From positions 11,144,373 through 11,208,372 of the forward strand of contig NC_050470.1 of the NCBI RefSeq assembly GCF_013373865.1: DNA of 64,000 nucleotides, read 5' to 3'. Origin of the DNA: Monomorium pharaonis. Its lineage: Eukaryota; Arthropoda; Insecta; Hymenoptera; Formicidae. Under the pieces are notes generated by a model. That model searched no databases. It was not told the origin of the DNA and saw only the letters and a list, made by a program, of their open reading frames with translations. Within the stretch, counting starts at the first letter, position 1, and every line of letters starts with the position of its first letter. Made by a program: the position numbers and the translations under genes. Shown piece by piece: positions 11,280 to 23,452 of the stretch.

Positions 11280-12552
11280 TTTAGATTTGTTTATTTATTT
11301 TATTGATCCACGAGAAACCGAGGCCCGAAAGAAATTTGAGTTTGAAAACTTACTACTTGGTGAGACTGGTGAGACGATGGTCTCGAGCTTTCCTTGCTAA
11401 GGCCGGTTGGCGCCGTTGAGTCCGTTAAGTTGAGTCCGATGGTCGGCTGAACGGGTTAGAGGAGGTCCGGCCCGGAGATGGTGAAGCTCGGAGATAGGGG
11501 TTGTACTTACTGGATTGCAAACTCCGAGAATTCCCGACTCGACACTGAGTTATAAGTTCTGCACTCTAACTGGCACTTACGTTTGGAAACAAACGAGAGT
11601 TCCGAAACTAGGGATGTCGATAAAAACGACAGTGACTACGACACCGATTGTAACAGTGACTGGCAGCGACCGCAAGAACGACTGACAGCAATTGAGACAG
11701 CGACTGACTCCGACTTTTTGGAGTGTCGGTGTTTATAGTAATCTCCCCAAAAAGTAAAATTTTGGGTGTGGGTGTTTCGGGGATGTTAATTGGCGGAAAT
11801 GCGTGGGAATTTTTAGAGTTCTCATTGGATAAGTGGTTGCTGAGTTTCGGGGTGGTGCAAAGGATATTATTGGTAAGATTCTTTCTTCAGGATTACGTAG
11901 AGATGTTTGTTGATTTCCTACCGGATGGATAGTTGCTCTTTTTAAGGGAGAGTGTTAATTTTGACGACCAACTATTGGCTTGTTTCTCCTTGTCCCCGCC
12001 GAAAGGATTTTAAGTGCTGGTAGGAAAGAGGGGATTAGAATTTTTGAACCCTCTTATCTAGGAAAGGGGGAGGAAATTTATGTTTCTTAGTCCGCGCATT
12101 TTCTCAGGGTTGATAGGCACATCTGGTTTTGAAAAAGAAAATTTTATAACCCCTTGGACGTTTTTTGAGGTGGTCTGGCTCTCTTTCGATAATATTCCGT
12201 CCGTAATAAAAAAATGTTATTACCCTTGAAACCAAATGTGCCCTTGCCCCTTTTCGAGTAATTTAGTTTTCCATCTGGCACTTATCTGCGGTCGTAAAAG
12301 AAATTCCGTAAGTGCCCTTAGTTCGTCAAAGATAAATATTTGAATTTTAACTTTGCCGGGGCCTAACTCCCGCCGAATTTTATTGACTTTTAGTATCTTG
12401 GGTCCCTCTGATTATGGGGACCAGATACCCTCGCGGCACGAGATATTTATTTATTTCCTCCTTTGCAACCCTTCGACTGCAGATAAGCCTCTGGTCTGGC
12501 TTACTTAATTCTAAGAAGTCAGCGGATAATAAAAGTGAAGTCCCCCGGACGT
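11280..12552 (-). promoter_or_regulatory. Possible leader/LTR-like region upstream of the 233-codon frame
   Basis: On the minus strand the segment starts TGTTACGTCCGGGGGAC and carries AATAAA-type signals, a TATAAACACCG sequence near 11740, repeated CAGTGACTG/CAGTCGCTG words at 11640-11710, and a splice-donor-like CCAGTAAGT near 11505. This would fit an LTR or a promoter with a spliced leader. No second copy was found in the window, so the LTR reading is speculative. Confidence 0.25.
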
Positions 12553-12787
12553 AACATAAACATAAAAATTGTATAAAAATTGTATAATTAAAATATTATT
12601 TAAAATTATTTAAAATTGATTTTATTTGCCTTGTTTTGATTATAAATAAAAACATTTTGCTATATTTTTAATATATATATAAATTATATGGCAAATTAAA
12701 AAATAACACGAAAAACGAATTTTTAATGTGTTATATGGTTACATACAAAAGTAGTTATAAGAATGTAAAAAAGGAAAGAATAAAGAT

Positions 12788-12866
12788 TCGAATTCGCGAC
12801 GATGCATGATACTTGCATTATCAGCCCGTTGCCTTACGCTCTCGGCTACAGTTGCTAGATTGCAAT
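12788..12866 (-). repeat. tRNA-like pseudogene or SINE head
   Basis: The minus strand reads TGTAGCCGAGAGCGTAAGG (A-box-like) and, about 45 bases on, GCGAATTCGAATC (a damaged B box, where GGTTCGAATCC is expected). It is embedded in AT-rich DNA and lacks a clear acceptor stem. Confidence 0.35.
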
Positions 12867-13218
12867 TAATGCTTCTATAATTTAGAAAATATTACTTGTT
12901 TGAAATAAATATTATTGATTGATTTTATCTGAAATATGTTATTAGTACTATTTAAAGAAATATTTATTTGAATCGAACAACTTTTTTTTCTGAGTATTAC
13001 AAATCTATCTATAAGTATATTATCTATCTATAATATACCTATAAATATATATTTATCTATCTATAAACATATTATCTATTTATAATATATTTATAAATAT
13101 ATAGATTTTGTCAGGTGTGACTAAAAAAAGATTTTTTTTATGCGACGGAAATTCCCAATGTATATGAATTTTTACGCACGCGTGTGTGTAAAAAGAAGCG
13201 AGAAAGTGCTAGATTAAA

Positions 13219-13680
13219 TTAGCGACGTCTATCTAAATCGTCAACTAATCTACCACTACGTGTTTCATACAGGCTCACAAAATTTTCAGACATGAAATTT
13301 TGTAACACAGTAATTATTTTTATTAGAACGCCTACGTCAATCTGAAAACGTAGTACTGTTCCTAAATATTCGTTCCACTTTGGGCCCAGGCTTGATTTAT
13401 GTGTACAAGGTCTAAAATTTATATATGAAGCACATTTTGTTACGAATCCACGGTAGAAATTTTTAGAAAGCTCTGACACTTTATGTACCGAATCTGTAAC
13501 AGTGATTTACAAGAACTCTGTGTGGCGACGGACAACAGTCGAGTGTGTATCAATCTGCCGATCCGGGTCTGCGCCGTCTGCATTATATACTCCCGTGCCA
13601 CCCGTTTCAGAATACACGACCGCTCCGCCCGGATATGTGCCCGCGCCGACCGTGCTAATATACCTTCAACAATTTTTCAA
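13219..13680 (-). pseudogene. Unrecognised broken open frame
   Basis: One minus-strand frame runs from about 13680 to 13219, interrupted by one TAA near 13513. The upstream part is Gly-rich with acidic residues (YSETGGTGVYNADG) and the downstream part is a mixed 90-residue stretch (KWNEYLGTVLRFQIDVG). Base composition is clearly less AT-rich than the flanks. No family is recognised. Confidence 0.3.
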
Positions 13681-14261
13681 CTTAACAAATAACAAATTTG
13701 AATTTTTTAAATATATTTTTTGATAAAATTCTAAAAATATTGTACAAAGAAAGAACGGTTTTGCAAAGGTATCTAAAAATTTGCTAAGGGTATAGTAAAT
13801 TTTACTATACTTTAAATTTTACTAAAAAGTATAATAAAATTCTTCGAGGTCACACATTATCTCACAATTACCAGATTTTGAGAATAAATTTTAAGAGAAA
13901 ATTATCTCCCTGTACATATCTAAATATAATTTTATTAGATCATTAAAATAATTATGTAGGACGCTCAAACTGGTTGATAGAATAAAAAAATGTTTGCAGC
14001 TTGGGGTTTATTACGCTTGAACGTTTTTTGTAATTATTTTGGTAATCTGACAAAATTATTTTCTGTATGTAGCTAAATTTTTAGATATTTCAGCAAACCG
14101 TTCTTTCCGTATAGCGCTTTTTTTGGAATAATTTTCACGTATATTTAATTTGTATAGAGTTACAATTAACACATTATTTCTCATCTCAGTGTACGTACAT
14201 ATGGAATTTTTGTATGCGATATTTTTTGAGAATAAAACCCGTATTCGGAACATGCTTTTAT

Positions 14262-14388
14262 AACGTCGTTACTTTTTCGTTACTAAAAAGGAAAAGTAAC
14301 GGCGTTACCAAATTGTTAGAGAAAAAAAGTAACGGTAACGGTAACGGTAACGACGTTACAAGTAACGCGTTACTTCCCAACTCTGATT
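14262..14388. mobile_element. Right end of a GTAACG-rich (CAGGGTTGG-type) element
   Basis: The sequence from CGTTACTTTTTCGTTAC to CTTCCCAACTCTG matches the last 120 bases of the element inside the carnitine acetyltransferase intron (51108-51223). Only this end is recognisable here. Confidence 0.6.
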
Positions 14389-14775
14389 AGTGAATATTAC
14401 AAGTTTTAATAATTTGGAGTTTAATTGCAAGTTTTACATCGAAACTGATACAATATAATTCTTGCTTTTATTGTAATACTCTTAATCTTAAGATATTTTT
14501 AGAATTAATAGAATTAGGATTGAATTAAAAGATATATTTTATCACTTATGAATTGCAAGTGACTCCAAGCACACGTACATGTAGAATGATTCTCAATGCG
14601 CACTCTATTGCGCATACTTTTTATTGAAATACTGTGATATCACAATTCTAAGAGTAAAATTCCTGTGTCAAACTGTAAATTTATTGTTTAGGAGTGAAAT
14701 TTAAGCACATGTATTTAATATTATGGATAAATTTAACAATACTGAAAGTAAATTTACAAATAATGCCGGGCACGC

Positions 14776-15074
14776 CAAGTTTTTGCTTTACTATAATCCC
14801 GTTGGTTGATTTTAATCATTTAATTATTTGATCATCAAGCCCGTTTATTATTAAATATTTTAATAAAAAGTTATAATTAATAAATAAATTTTGTACAAAT
14901 ATTTTTATAATTGGCGCATTTACTTTATATCGTTATTTGTGTAGAAAAGACAATAGAACAATAGGACAATAAGACAATTTACCTAATATAATATTTTTTT
15001 TCTTAAGGACGCACATACCCATACTTGGCGCCTTTTTTTACCTTTTTTTAAGAAAGGTAATTTTGTTCGGATAT
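14776..15074. repeat. 299-bp direct repeat, copy A
   Basis: Same orientation and same length as 22460-22758, with about seven differences by eye. Composition is AT-rich, with CATTTAATTATTTGATCATC and a pyrimidine/purine hairpin (CCTTTTTTTAAGAAAGG) near the end. The pair could be LTRs of one minus-strand element, since gag-like traces lie just inside copy B, but the ends are not TG...CA. Confidence 0.75.
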
Positions 15075-15751
15075 AGAACAACAGCGGAAAGACACATTTT
15101 TTTCAATTTACACGAAACTTCTCTTAGAATAATTCTCAAGATTGTCTTTCCATATTTCTCATCATCTCTATAGTATATTTCTTATACTTAAGTCTATTTT
15201 TTATGTAAGATGTGTAGGATTTGTCGTTTACGTACCAATGTTTTGATAGATCAATATTCTATAAATATAGAAAAATTAATATCAAATATTGCAACAAATT
15301 TAAAACAAATATTGCTTATGAGAATTATAAGATTATACATTAGAAATAAATTTAAAACAGGGAGTTTTATCTATCAAGGAAGGGGGGATTAAAATTTGAT
15401 AGCTTTAAGTAACAAACAAAATAATTGCAATTTGTATTGTAACATTTAATGTCTTATTTGTAAATTATGACAAGAAATTTTTTTGATATGAACTTTATTT
15501 ACATAAATAAATTTATAACTTATAGAAAAAAATTCAAATTAAAATTAGTAGTTACAATTTATTTAAAAAATTAGTAGTCAAAGTTTAAAATTAACTTTCG
15601 AAATTAAATAAGGAACAAGAAACATTTGAAAAAAAAAAAGAGTATTATTGTTGTAATACATTATTTATTTATAATCATATTATTATCTAGATAAGAATAT
15701 AATTACAGCTTATTTCGGAATAGATAACATATTATTAGGCCAACATTGGCG

Positions 15752-15905
15752 AAAAAATTAAATGTCGTTCGCGGAACCGCACTTCTCGTCATCGTCGGTC
15801 GTGGAATCATACTTTTTGCGAACGTCGGCCGCGAGATCGCACTTTTCGTGATCGTCAGTCACAAGATCGCATCTCTGATGATCAGTTTAGGAATCGCACC
15901 TGGCT
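15752..15905 (+). repeat. 30-bp minisatellite, about 5 units
   Basis: Units of the pattern GTCGxxCGCGAxATCGCACTTxTCGTGATC repeat every 30 bases; in one frame they encode a 10-residue repeat such as ALLVIVGRGI. A related array lies inverted at 22020-22170. Confidence 0.6.
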
Positions 15906-16858
15906 ATCTCTGTATAATCTTCTGTAAAAAATTTAAAGAAATAGCTCGTATAATTCAAAGACAATAAAGGAATAGAGGTCAATAACGACCAAATTAAGGT
16001 GTAAAATTTTTAATGGAATTTATTATTATAATGCAAATTAATAATAACCTATATGTTTCGACTTACTTAGTCTTTTTTAGCAGTAATTTTACATAAATGT
16101 AAAATAAATTAAGACATTATAAATGAATAAATTAAAAAATGTAAAAACACGAAAAAAACGAAAGCGTTGAGTCATAAAAAATTACATCACAGTTTAACAT
16201 GTCAACGGATAAAAAAATTCGGCGATTATAGCCAAATATTATAAAAATTGGATGGTAAAAATGGTTGTAAATAACTGATTCTTGTTTCCACACGAGAATA
16301 GTTAGAATCTATAGTTAAAATTATGGTAATTTTGTTTAAATAATAAAATAGAAGTTAAAGTGATGTCTGATTTGTTATCTGAGGAAGTTTAGTTAGATCA
16401 ATCAGATTAATTAAATTTGTTTTTTAAAAAATTTTTAGGCTTTAATCTGAAAGAAATTCTGGTACACTCTTTTATAAATACGATTTTTAGTATGATTATA
16501 CGTTTCAATATGTTTTTTACTTTTTTTGGCCATACATATCTAAGGCACAAGCGGTAAAATGTATTGTTGCAAAAAAATTACATAGCTATTTAACACGCGG
16601 ATTTAAAAAATGTAATGGTGTTTGTTTAAAAAGATATCATTATTTGATTATCTAAAAATGAGTAAATTTGGTTTAAGATAATAAGAAAAAATAAAATATG
16701 AAAAAATTACTTTTTTTTCTTTTTTTATTACCAAAGGCAAAAATCATTTTATTTGAGAAATGTTTACTTATAAATTGTTTAAAGAAAGAAATTTATAACG
16801 CATTATAACACCTACTTTTCACAGAGATATTGGGTTACATTTGTATGAGTTTAAATTT

Positions 16859-17046
16859 TGCGACGATACTGACGGTTAGATTGTGACGAGAAAATCGGCT
16901 CTTTGAGAGAAATGCTAGAGAAGGTTAGGATATACCGCGCCATTGAGATAATAGCACGTTTTGTTTTGTGTCCTTTCTCTGCGCTGATCATCTGTTCGAA
17001 CTTTGTAACGGTTTTAAGGCAGTGAGGGTATACGGCAATTTGCGAC
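16859..17046 (+). repeat. Probable 5' LTR of the decayed gypsy copy
   Basis: Direct-repeat partner of 20102-20290. Shared words include ACTGACGGTTAGAT, ATAATAGCACGTTTT and GAACTTTGTAACG, in the same order and spacing. Confidence 0.55.
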
Positions 17047-20000
17047 GACCGATGCGCTACTAAACGCGTTCGAAAGAATGATCTTGCTGGATTGTGATGC
17101 ACTAGAACACAACCGGCAGAAGCAAATGGTGAATCGATGAGAGACGAGCGATCAACGGAAATGTAACAGATGAAAACAGAAGAACATCCGTGATCAACAG
17201 TGTTTCAATTGTGGCGCGCGATAACATCTTAGTGCGAACTGTCTCATGAAGGAGATGGATACCAAGTGCTTCGAGTATGGTGACTATGAACATATTTTGC
17301 CAAAATGTCCGAAAAGGGATGTTAAATCGAAAGAAACTGTGGTCGCGTTTGTTTCGTGTGTACCTCGCAAAAATTATACAAAAGAGGTAACAGTCAAACT
17401 TTTGTAGTACTGATGAACACGAGTAGTGACATTTCAATTATGCGTGCGAGTGAATACACATTGATTGAATCGCCTAGGGCCTAGATTATAAGCGTCTAGA
17501 ACAGAATTTTACGGAGTCGGAAATTACAGTGTGACAACGTTAGGACGGCTTAAAACAAAAATTTTAATGGACGAATATACCTTTTCTATATTTATTTATA
17601 TTGTTTTGGATGCGATGTTATTTGCGATGTTTTATTGATCGGCACTGATTTTCTAGACTCCGTAGAATTTAAGGTAAAGATATGCGAGTCGATGACTAAT
17701 GACAAGGGACGATTCTTGCGATTGATGCTGTGCAGCGTGCGAGTGAAATAGATATCTCACATATACGAATTATAAGCGAGCGATGATAGAATTATTTGCA
17801 AATTATGAACCGAATAAATTACGAGAATTTAATATTAAAATGATGATAATTTTAAAAGATGGCGAATCGATATATTAAAAGGCGAGACGTTTATTCCAAA
17901 CAGAAAAAATATCGTGAATGCGCAAATTGAAGTATGGGAAAGATAGGATATTGTTCGACCCTATACTTCCGATTTTGCCAGTCCCGTTGTACTGATAAAA
18001 AAAAGGATAACTTTTGTAGACCGCGCGTAGATTATGGATTATTAAATAAATATAGTTAAAGGTAGGTATTTTCTCTTCTTGATCGAGGATTAGATTGATA
18101 GTAGAGTGTTCAATACGATTTGAAGAACGGGTTTTTCCACGTTTGAATGGATGAAACGAGTATAAAATATACATTTTTTATTGTACCTGATGGCCAGTTC
18201 GAATTTTTAAGAGTGTCATTCGGCTTGCAACCTTTTGTTTTTTTAAATATTTATTAATGCGGTTTTCCGAGACTTACCGGAAAAAAAGATTGTGTTAACA
18301 TATTTAGATCATTTAATTGTATTCTCGAATAACGAAGATGATAAACTATTTAAATAATTTCAAAATTGTTTTGGATATTGTGAGTCAAGCCGGATTGGCG
18401 ATAAATTGGAGAAAATATAACTTCTTGTAAAGAAGGGTCAAATTTTGAAGTCACGTTGTCGAGCACGCATACATTCGTCTGAACTGAAGACTAGGGCAAT
18501 CTTGTGTTTCCCTGAGTCGCGAAGTGTACGTCAGGTACAAGCTTTTCTCGGATTAAGCGGATATTTTTGCTATGACTCGCAAATTTATTGCGGATCATAG
18601 CGTTATGAATCGTCCTTTGTCGAATTTATTAAGAACGGGTGAGCAGTTTTAGTTTGAATGCTTAAAAGCTACGTTAAGTGAGCGACCGATGTTAAATTTA
18701 TTCCGAGCTAATGCAGAAACCGAACTACATATCCGTAGAAGTATGGTTACAAAGCGATACTGTTACAAAAAAATAGCGAAGATCAATTATTACATTCTGT
18801 ATATTATGTAAGCTTCAAGATTACACCGGTGGAAGAGAATTGCTATGAATTAAAGGACCTTGCGATAGTGAGGGCACTTAGGTGATTTTGTGTATATCTG
18901 TTAGGCATACCGTTTCAAACTGTAACTAATTATCATAAATATTAGTAATTTGCTTTGACAATGGCGAAGAGGGACTTGTGCGTACGGGCGGCCCGATTTC
19001 CAAATGTCGTTGGGAGAATTTCACAATATATCGTACAGTATCAGCCTGATAGAAACATGACGCATGTCAACGCCCTGAATCGAAATCCGTTACCATCTCG
19101 AGCGAATGCAGGGATGGATTGGACGCAACGCGTTTAAGGAGTTCGCTCGGGAAGATGCTGCTTAGTCAAGATCTTTAAGGCGACTGAGCGAGGAGAGAAG
19201 GATAACCATATAATTCGTGGAGAAATTTTACGAAGAAATAGGATAATTATCCGACGATACGCGGATGATTATTCCTAAAGCCATGCAAATGCAAATAATA
19301 AGAAAGCTTCATAAACAAAGCTATTTCGGAGTCAACAAGGCAGACATTAGTGAGAGCTAACTACTAGACTCCGAATTTACGTCCTAAGGTCGAAAATATT
19401 GTGGCGAGTTGTGTCGTCTGTATTTTGGCAGAAAAGCAAAGAAAACATAAATGCTTTTTAAATTTTATTGAGAAAGGAATTGCCACTATACATTTTATAT
19501 CCATCTGGATCTTTTACCATCTGCTAAGAAGACCTGCAGTCACATTGTGGTGATCATTGACGCATTTTCCAAATTTACATGGTTATATGCGATCAGATCA
19601 ACAATCAGCTGAAGTGATTAACCGTTTGAAGAAGCTGTCATCTATTTTTGGTAATTCCAGACGGATTATCCAGATGGAGGCTCGGCTTTTACATCATGAG
19701 AATTCAAAGAATACTGTTGGACGGAGAATCGTACATTAATAACATTACTCACTTGAGCGCCTTTGAAGCATAACAAATGGTATAAGTACTTCGACATTGC
19801 GCAACTATGTCTAAATACAATGCCGCATTGAAGTATTAAAGCAATGCCTTTTTGTATATTTTTTGGTGTTAATCCATGTATCCACGATGATCCTAACATT
19901 ATGGAGTTATTAGAGAACGAGCTTATTGTCTCATTTAACGACAATTGAGAGGAATTTCGACGACCTTTTTAAATATCATTGGCAGCAGACTGTAGGAAGC

Positions 20001-20101
20001 CATGGATCAGCATTGAAGACAACGATATTTCTGAATGACAACAGTGGAAATGATTGACATTCGGGTCGAATACTCGATCAAGACGGCCGAGTGTGAGTCA
20101 A

Positions 20102-20290
20102 TGCGGCGGCACTGACGGTTAGATCATGGTGGAGAGATCGGCTGCGAGAGAAGCATTAAAATACACCACGTCGTCAAGATAATAGCACGTTTTTGTTTTG
20201 TGCTTTTTGTTCGCGCTAATATCTCTATGAACTTTGTAACGTTTCTGCCGAGATCTAATTGTACAACATTATTGTAAAATAAAATCGAGT
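20102..20290 (+). repeat. Probable 3' LTR of the decayed gypsy copy
   Basis: Lies directly downstream of the integrase remnants and repeats the 16859-17046 sequence with many substitutions. Confidence 0.55.
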
Positions 20291-21550
20291 AATGACTTTT
20301 GTAATGCGACAAAAATAGACTGTTTAAAACGTTGTGATAAAATACAAAGACAATGATTTATATTTTATGTATAGTACCGTAACTTTTGTTTCCAAGACTT
20401 TCGTAGTACGACAAAGCTTTTGAAGGTTTTTGTTTTACAGTTTTCATGGGAGCAATCTGTCAGTCTATCAATCTATTAATTTTGCCATAAAAAAATACAT
20501 TGCTTATTTCACTTTAAACATTCTTACGTTAACAATTGTCTTTATAAAATTTTAGTTTAGAGTCCCATAATATAGGTTGCGCTTTAACTAGTCTAATAAA
20601 ATTTTTATTATTGAAAGACATGATGGTACGAAAAGCTAATAAGGCAACAAAAGTCGCATTGCAAATGTAGCGTAATATTTTTGTAAACTAACGTATTACC
20701 CGCGAGACACAACAAAATCTTTCAGGGAACTCGACAAAAGCTTGGCTTTTTGTAGCTTTTTTTACGTTGTCGTTAGACAATTTCTTGAAACTGCACGTTT
20801 AAACACCATTGGTTAATTTTGCACTACGGCAAAAGTCGCATTGAAGTGTAGCCCAATGTTTCTGTATTGTAAAGTCGGGATTATACATGTGTGCACTGAA
20901 AAATTTAGTCGTATTAATAAATCTAGATTTAATTAGTACGTTTGTTAAAAAACAAATAAATCACAATTTTTGTTAGAATTGTATGTGATTAATTTTTTTT
21001 GTGAAATACTAGACTTTTTTTATTGATAAATGTTGAATTTGATTTCTACATAGAGAAGAATATGTTTTTTCGGATATAATAAATAATGTTGAAGTTAAAC
21101 AAATTTAATTATTGGAATAGTCTAACTAAACTAATGTTTGAACTAACAAATACGATTGACTTTTAAACAAAGTTATTGTTTTTTAAATAAAAAAAAAAAC
21201 GTTTTTGGAAAAATTTAATTTTTTTATATAAATATTATTTATTTAAACAAAATGTTTTTTTTTAATTTTTTATTTAAATATTTCTTTGATTTATATTATG
21301 ATGTTATTCTTTTAAAAAGTTTTTTTAAACCAAATATTTTTTTAAAACAATTCTAAATTTAATTATATTATTCTTTTAAACGATGTTATTGTTTCTTTTA
21401 ATTAACATTATTTTATTTGAAACTTGTTTCATATAAACTAACAATAAGATATATACAAAGAATGTTAATTCTGAACGAGCAAGTAGTAAAGGATCGTAAT
21501 AATTTTATTTTTAAAATAAAATATAGTACAATTAATTTTTTAATATAATA
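20291..21550. other. AT-rich non-coding
   Basis: Long T/A runs, especially 21180-21420. No gene, RNA or clear repeat seen. Confidence 0.5.
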
Positions 21551-22196
21551 TTAATCTGTATATGCAATAAAATTGGGCAATATAAATAACGTAATTTTGA
21601 TAGAATAATTTATAAAACTAATCAACGTAATTAAGATTTTTCTTGTGATGCTAATTTGCAGAAATCGACATCTTATAAACTTTTCTTTTCGATAATCATT
21701 ACATCTAATAACGACAACTAATAACAAATTGTCAGTTGTTATATTAGCCTTTCCAACATTCGCTAATATTGGGATGTTTACAGTATTTGCAGATTTTGTT
21801 TGATCGACGTTTCTGCGAGATTCAAAGTCCGTGACGTCAATTTCCCCAGTCAAAGGCATACGTTACCTAATATACAGGAGTCGCCTGGGATATACTCAAG
21901 TGAGAGACAGGAATGTGAAAATCACACTTTACGTTTCCACAATAGTGGCAATTTTGAACATTTTGCTCGCTTTCGTTAACAAACGTTAATGAACTTATTA
22001 CAGTGTATCTTGAGTAATTGAAAACAATTTGACCGTCGTTCGTGAGAGCTGCATTCTCGCGACCGATGATCACGAGAAGTGCGATTCCGCAACTGACAAT
22101 CGCGAGAAGTGTACTTTCGTGACTGGTGTTCACGAGAGGTATGATGATCATGAGGTGCAATCCCGCTAGAGAGTCTCGAGGAGATAGAGGCGACAA
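21551..22196 (-). pseudogene. Possible gag/protease debris with 30-bp minisatellite
   Basis: On the minus strand, 22170 to 22020 is a 30-bp minisatellite encoding roughly 10-residue repeats (LLAIVSCGIA). It is followed by a CHYCGNVKCDFH segment resembling a damaged zinc knuckle near 21945, then a frame of about 100 codons down to 21551. The order fits a gag end followed by protease in an element whose 5' LTR would be the direct repeat at 22460-22758. Weak evidence. Confidence 0.3.
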
Positions 22197-22459
22197 CTAG
22201 TCATATGACAAGCCTCTCGGCGATTGACTGGCACGATTACATACAGAATTGGGTCATGCGATGCCAAAGCAGAACAGATAGTTGGTTATGTGTTTTGAAC
22301 GTTTCGGAGTACATTTACAAGATATATTTTGTTTTATGTAATATATGTAAAGAATATCTGTTAATTTGACGACGTAGAATTCTTTTAGGTAATTAATTTT
22401 GCTATTATAGATAGCGTTATTGTATAAGTATAGTAACAAGATAGAACTGTACGTTGTAC

Positions 22460-22758
22460 CAAGCTTTTGCTTTACTGTAATCCCGTTGGTTGATTTTAAT
22501 CATTTAATTATTTGATCATCAAGCCCGTTTATTATTAAATATTTTAATAAAAAGTTATAATTAATAAATAAATTTTGTACAAATATTTTTATAATTGGCG
22601 CATTTACTTGATATCGTTATTTGTGTAGAAAAGACAATAGAACAATAGGACAGTAAGACAATTTATCTAATATAATATTTTTTTTCTTAAGGACGCACAT
22701 ACCCACATTTGGCGCCTTTTTTTACCTTTTTTTAAGAAAGGTAATTTTGTTCGGATAT
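22460..22758. repeat. 299-bp direct repeat, copy B
   Basis: Near-identical partner of 14776-15074 (see copy A). Both end at TTGTTCGGATAT. Confidence 0.75.
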
Positions 22759-22794
22759 CACGCATTTAGTAGTATTAAGCATTTTATTTAGGCT

Positions 22795-23448
22795 GCGTCA
22801 GTGAATATTCACTGATTATCACAGTTATAAGTATGCCACTGCGAATCAGTGAATATCCACTGATTAAGATTTAAAGAGTGAAATGCGGTAGTAAATAATG
22901 TAGTAAATAAACCAAATTTTTGTCTTCCTAAATGTCTAACAATGATATATTGGTTTGATATATGCGTAGCTTCTTGAATTCCTCACAAACTTTGATGGCA
23001 CTTTGCTAAATCATTTTTCAGAGAAACAAAGGTATTCTTATATTATTACTTTTGCCAGATAGATCAAATTTTTGTAATTGTTCAACTTATAATTTTATAT
23101 TGTTTTATACGTAGACTCTAAATATTTATAACTGCAGCAACAAGCATTAGTTACTATATAACTACCTAATACTGCATGCTTTGTAATTTCCTGTAGAGCT
23201 TTATTCTCTATATTACTTTTGTCAACTTCTGTTTGTAATTTGTCAATTTTTTGTTGCTATATATTTAAAAAAAAAAAGGTTTTTTATGGCTGTGCTTATT
23301 ATTCTCTTTTTCTCTTTCTTTTTTCTTCTCTTTCAACAGATAATCGAAAAATAGCCACAATGATTTGAAGGTTCTCTTCTAAAAAAAAGAAATACGTATA
23401 CATATATACATATTATATTTCTACATACTAATTTATGGAAAAAATAAT
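22795..23448. other. AT-rich non-coding
   Basis: Contains a short palindromic duplication (AGTGAATATTCACT near 22801 and AGTGAATATCCACT near 22848). Otherwise featureless. Confidence 0.4.
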
Positions 23449-23452
23449 GTCT

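Larger units (their letters stand above)
16859..20290 (+). pseudogene. Decayed Ty3/gypsy retrotransposon
   Basis: Plus-strand remnants appear in the right order for gag-pol. There is a zinc-knuckle-like CFEYGDYEHILPKC near 17265, protease-like sequence near 17640, and reverse transcriptase pieces near 18180 (PDGQFEFLRVSFGL) and 18295 (YLDHLIVFS, where YxDD is expected). An RNase H tail lies at 18955-19137 (YQPDRNMTHVNAL), followed by integrase traces near 19550 (VVIIDAFSKFTWLYA). Many stops and frameshifts separate them. Two diverged direct repeats, 16859-17046 and 20102-20290, sharing ACTGACGGTTAGAT, ATAATAGCACGTTTT and AACTTTGTAACG, sit at the two ends and are probably its LTRs. Long inactive. 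Confidence 0.8.
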
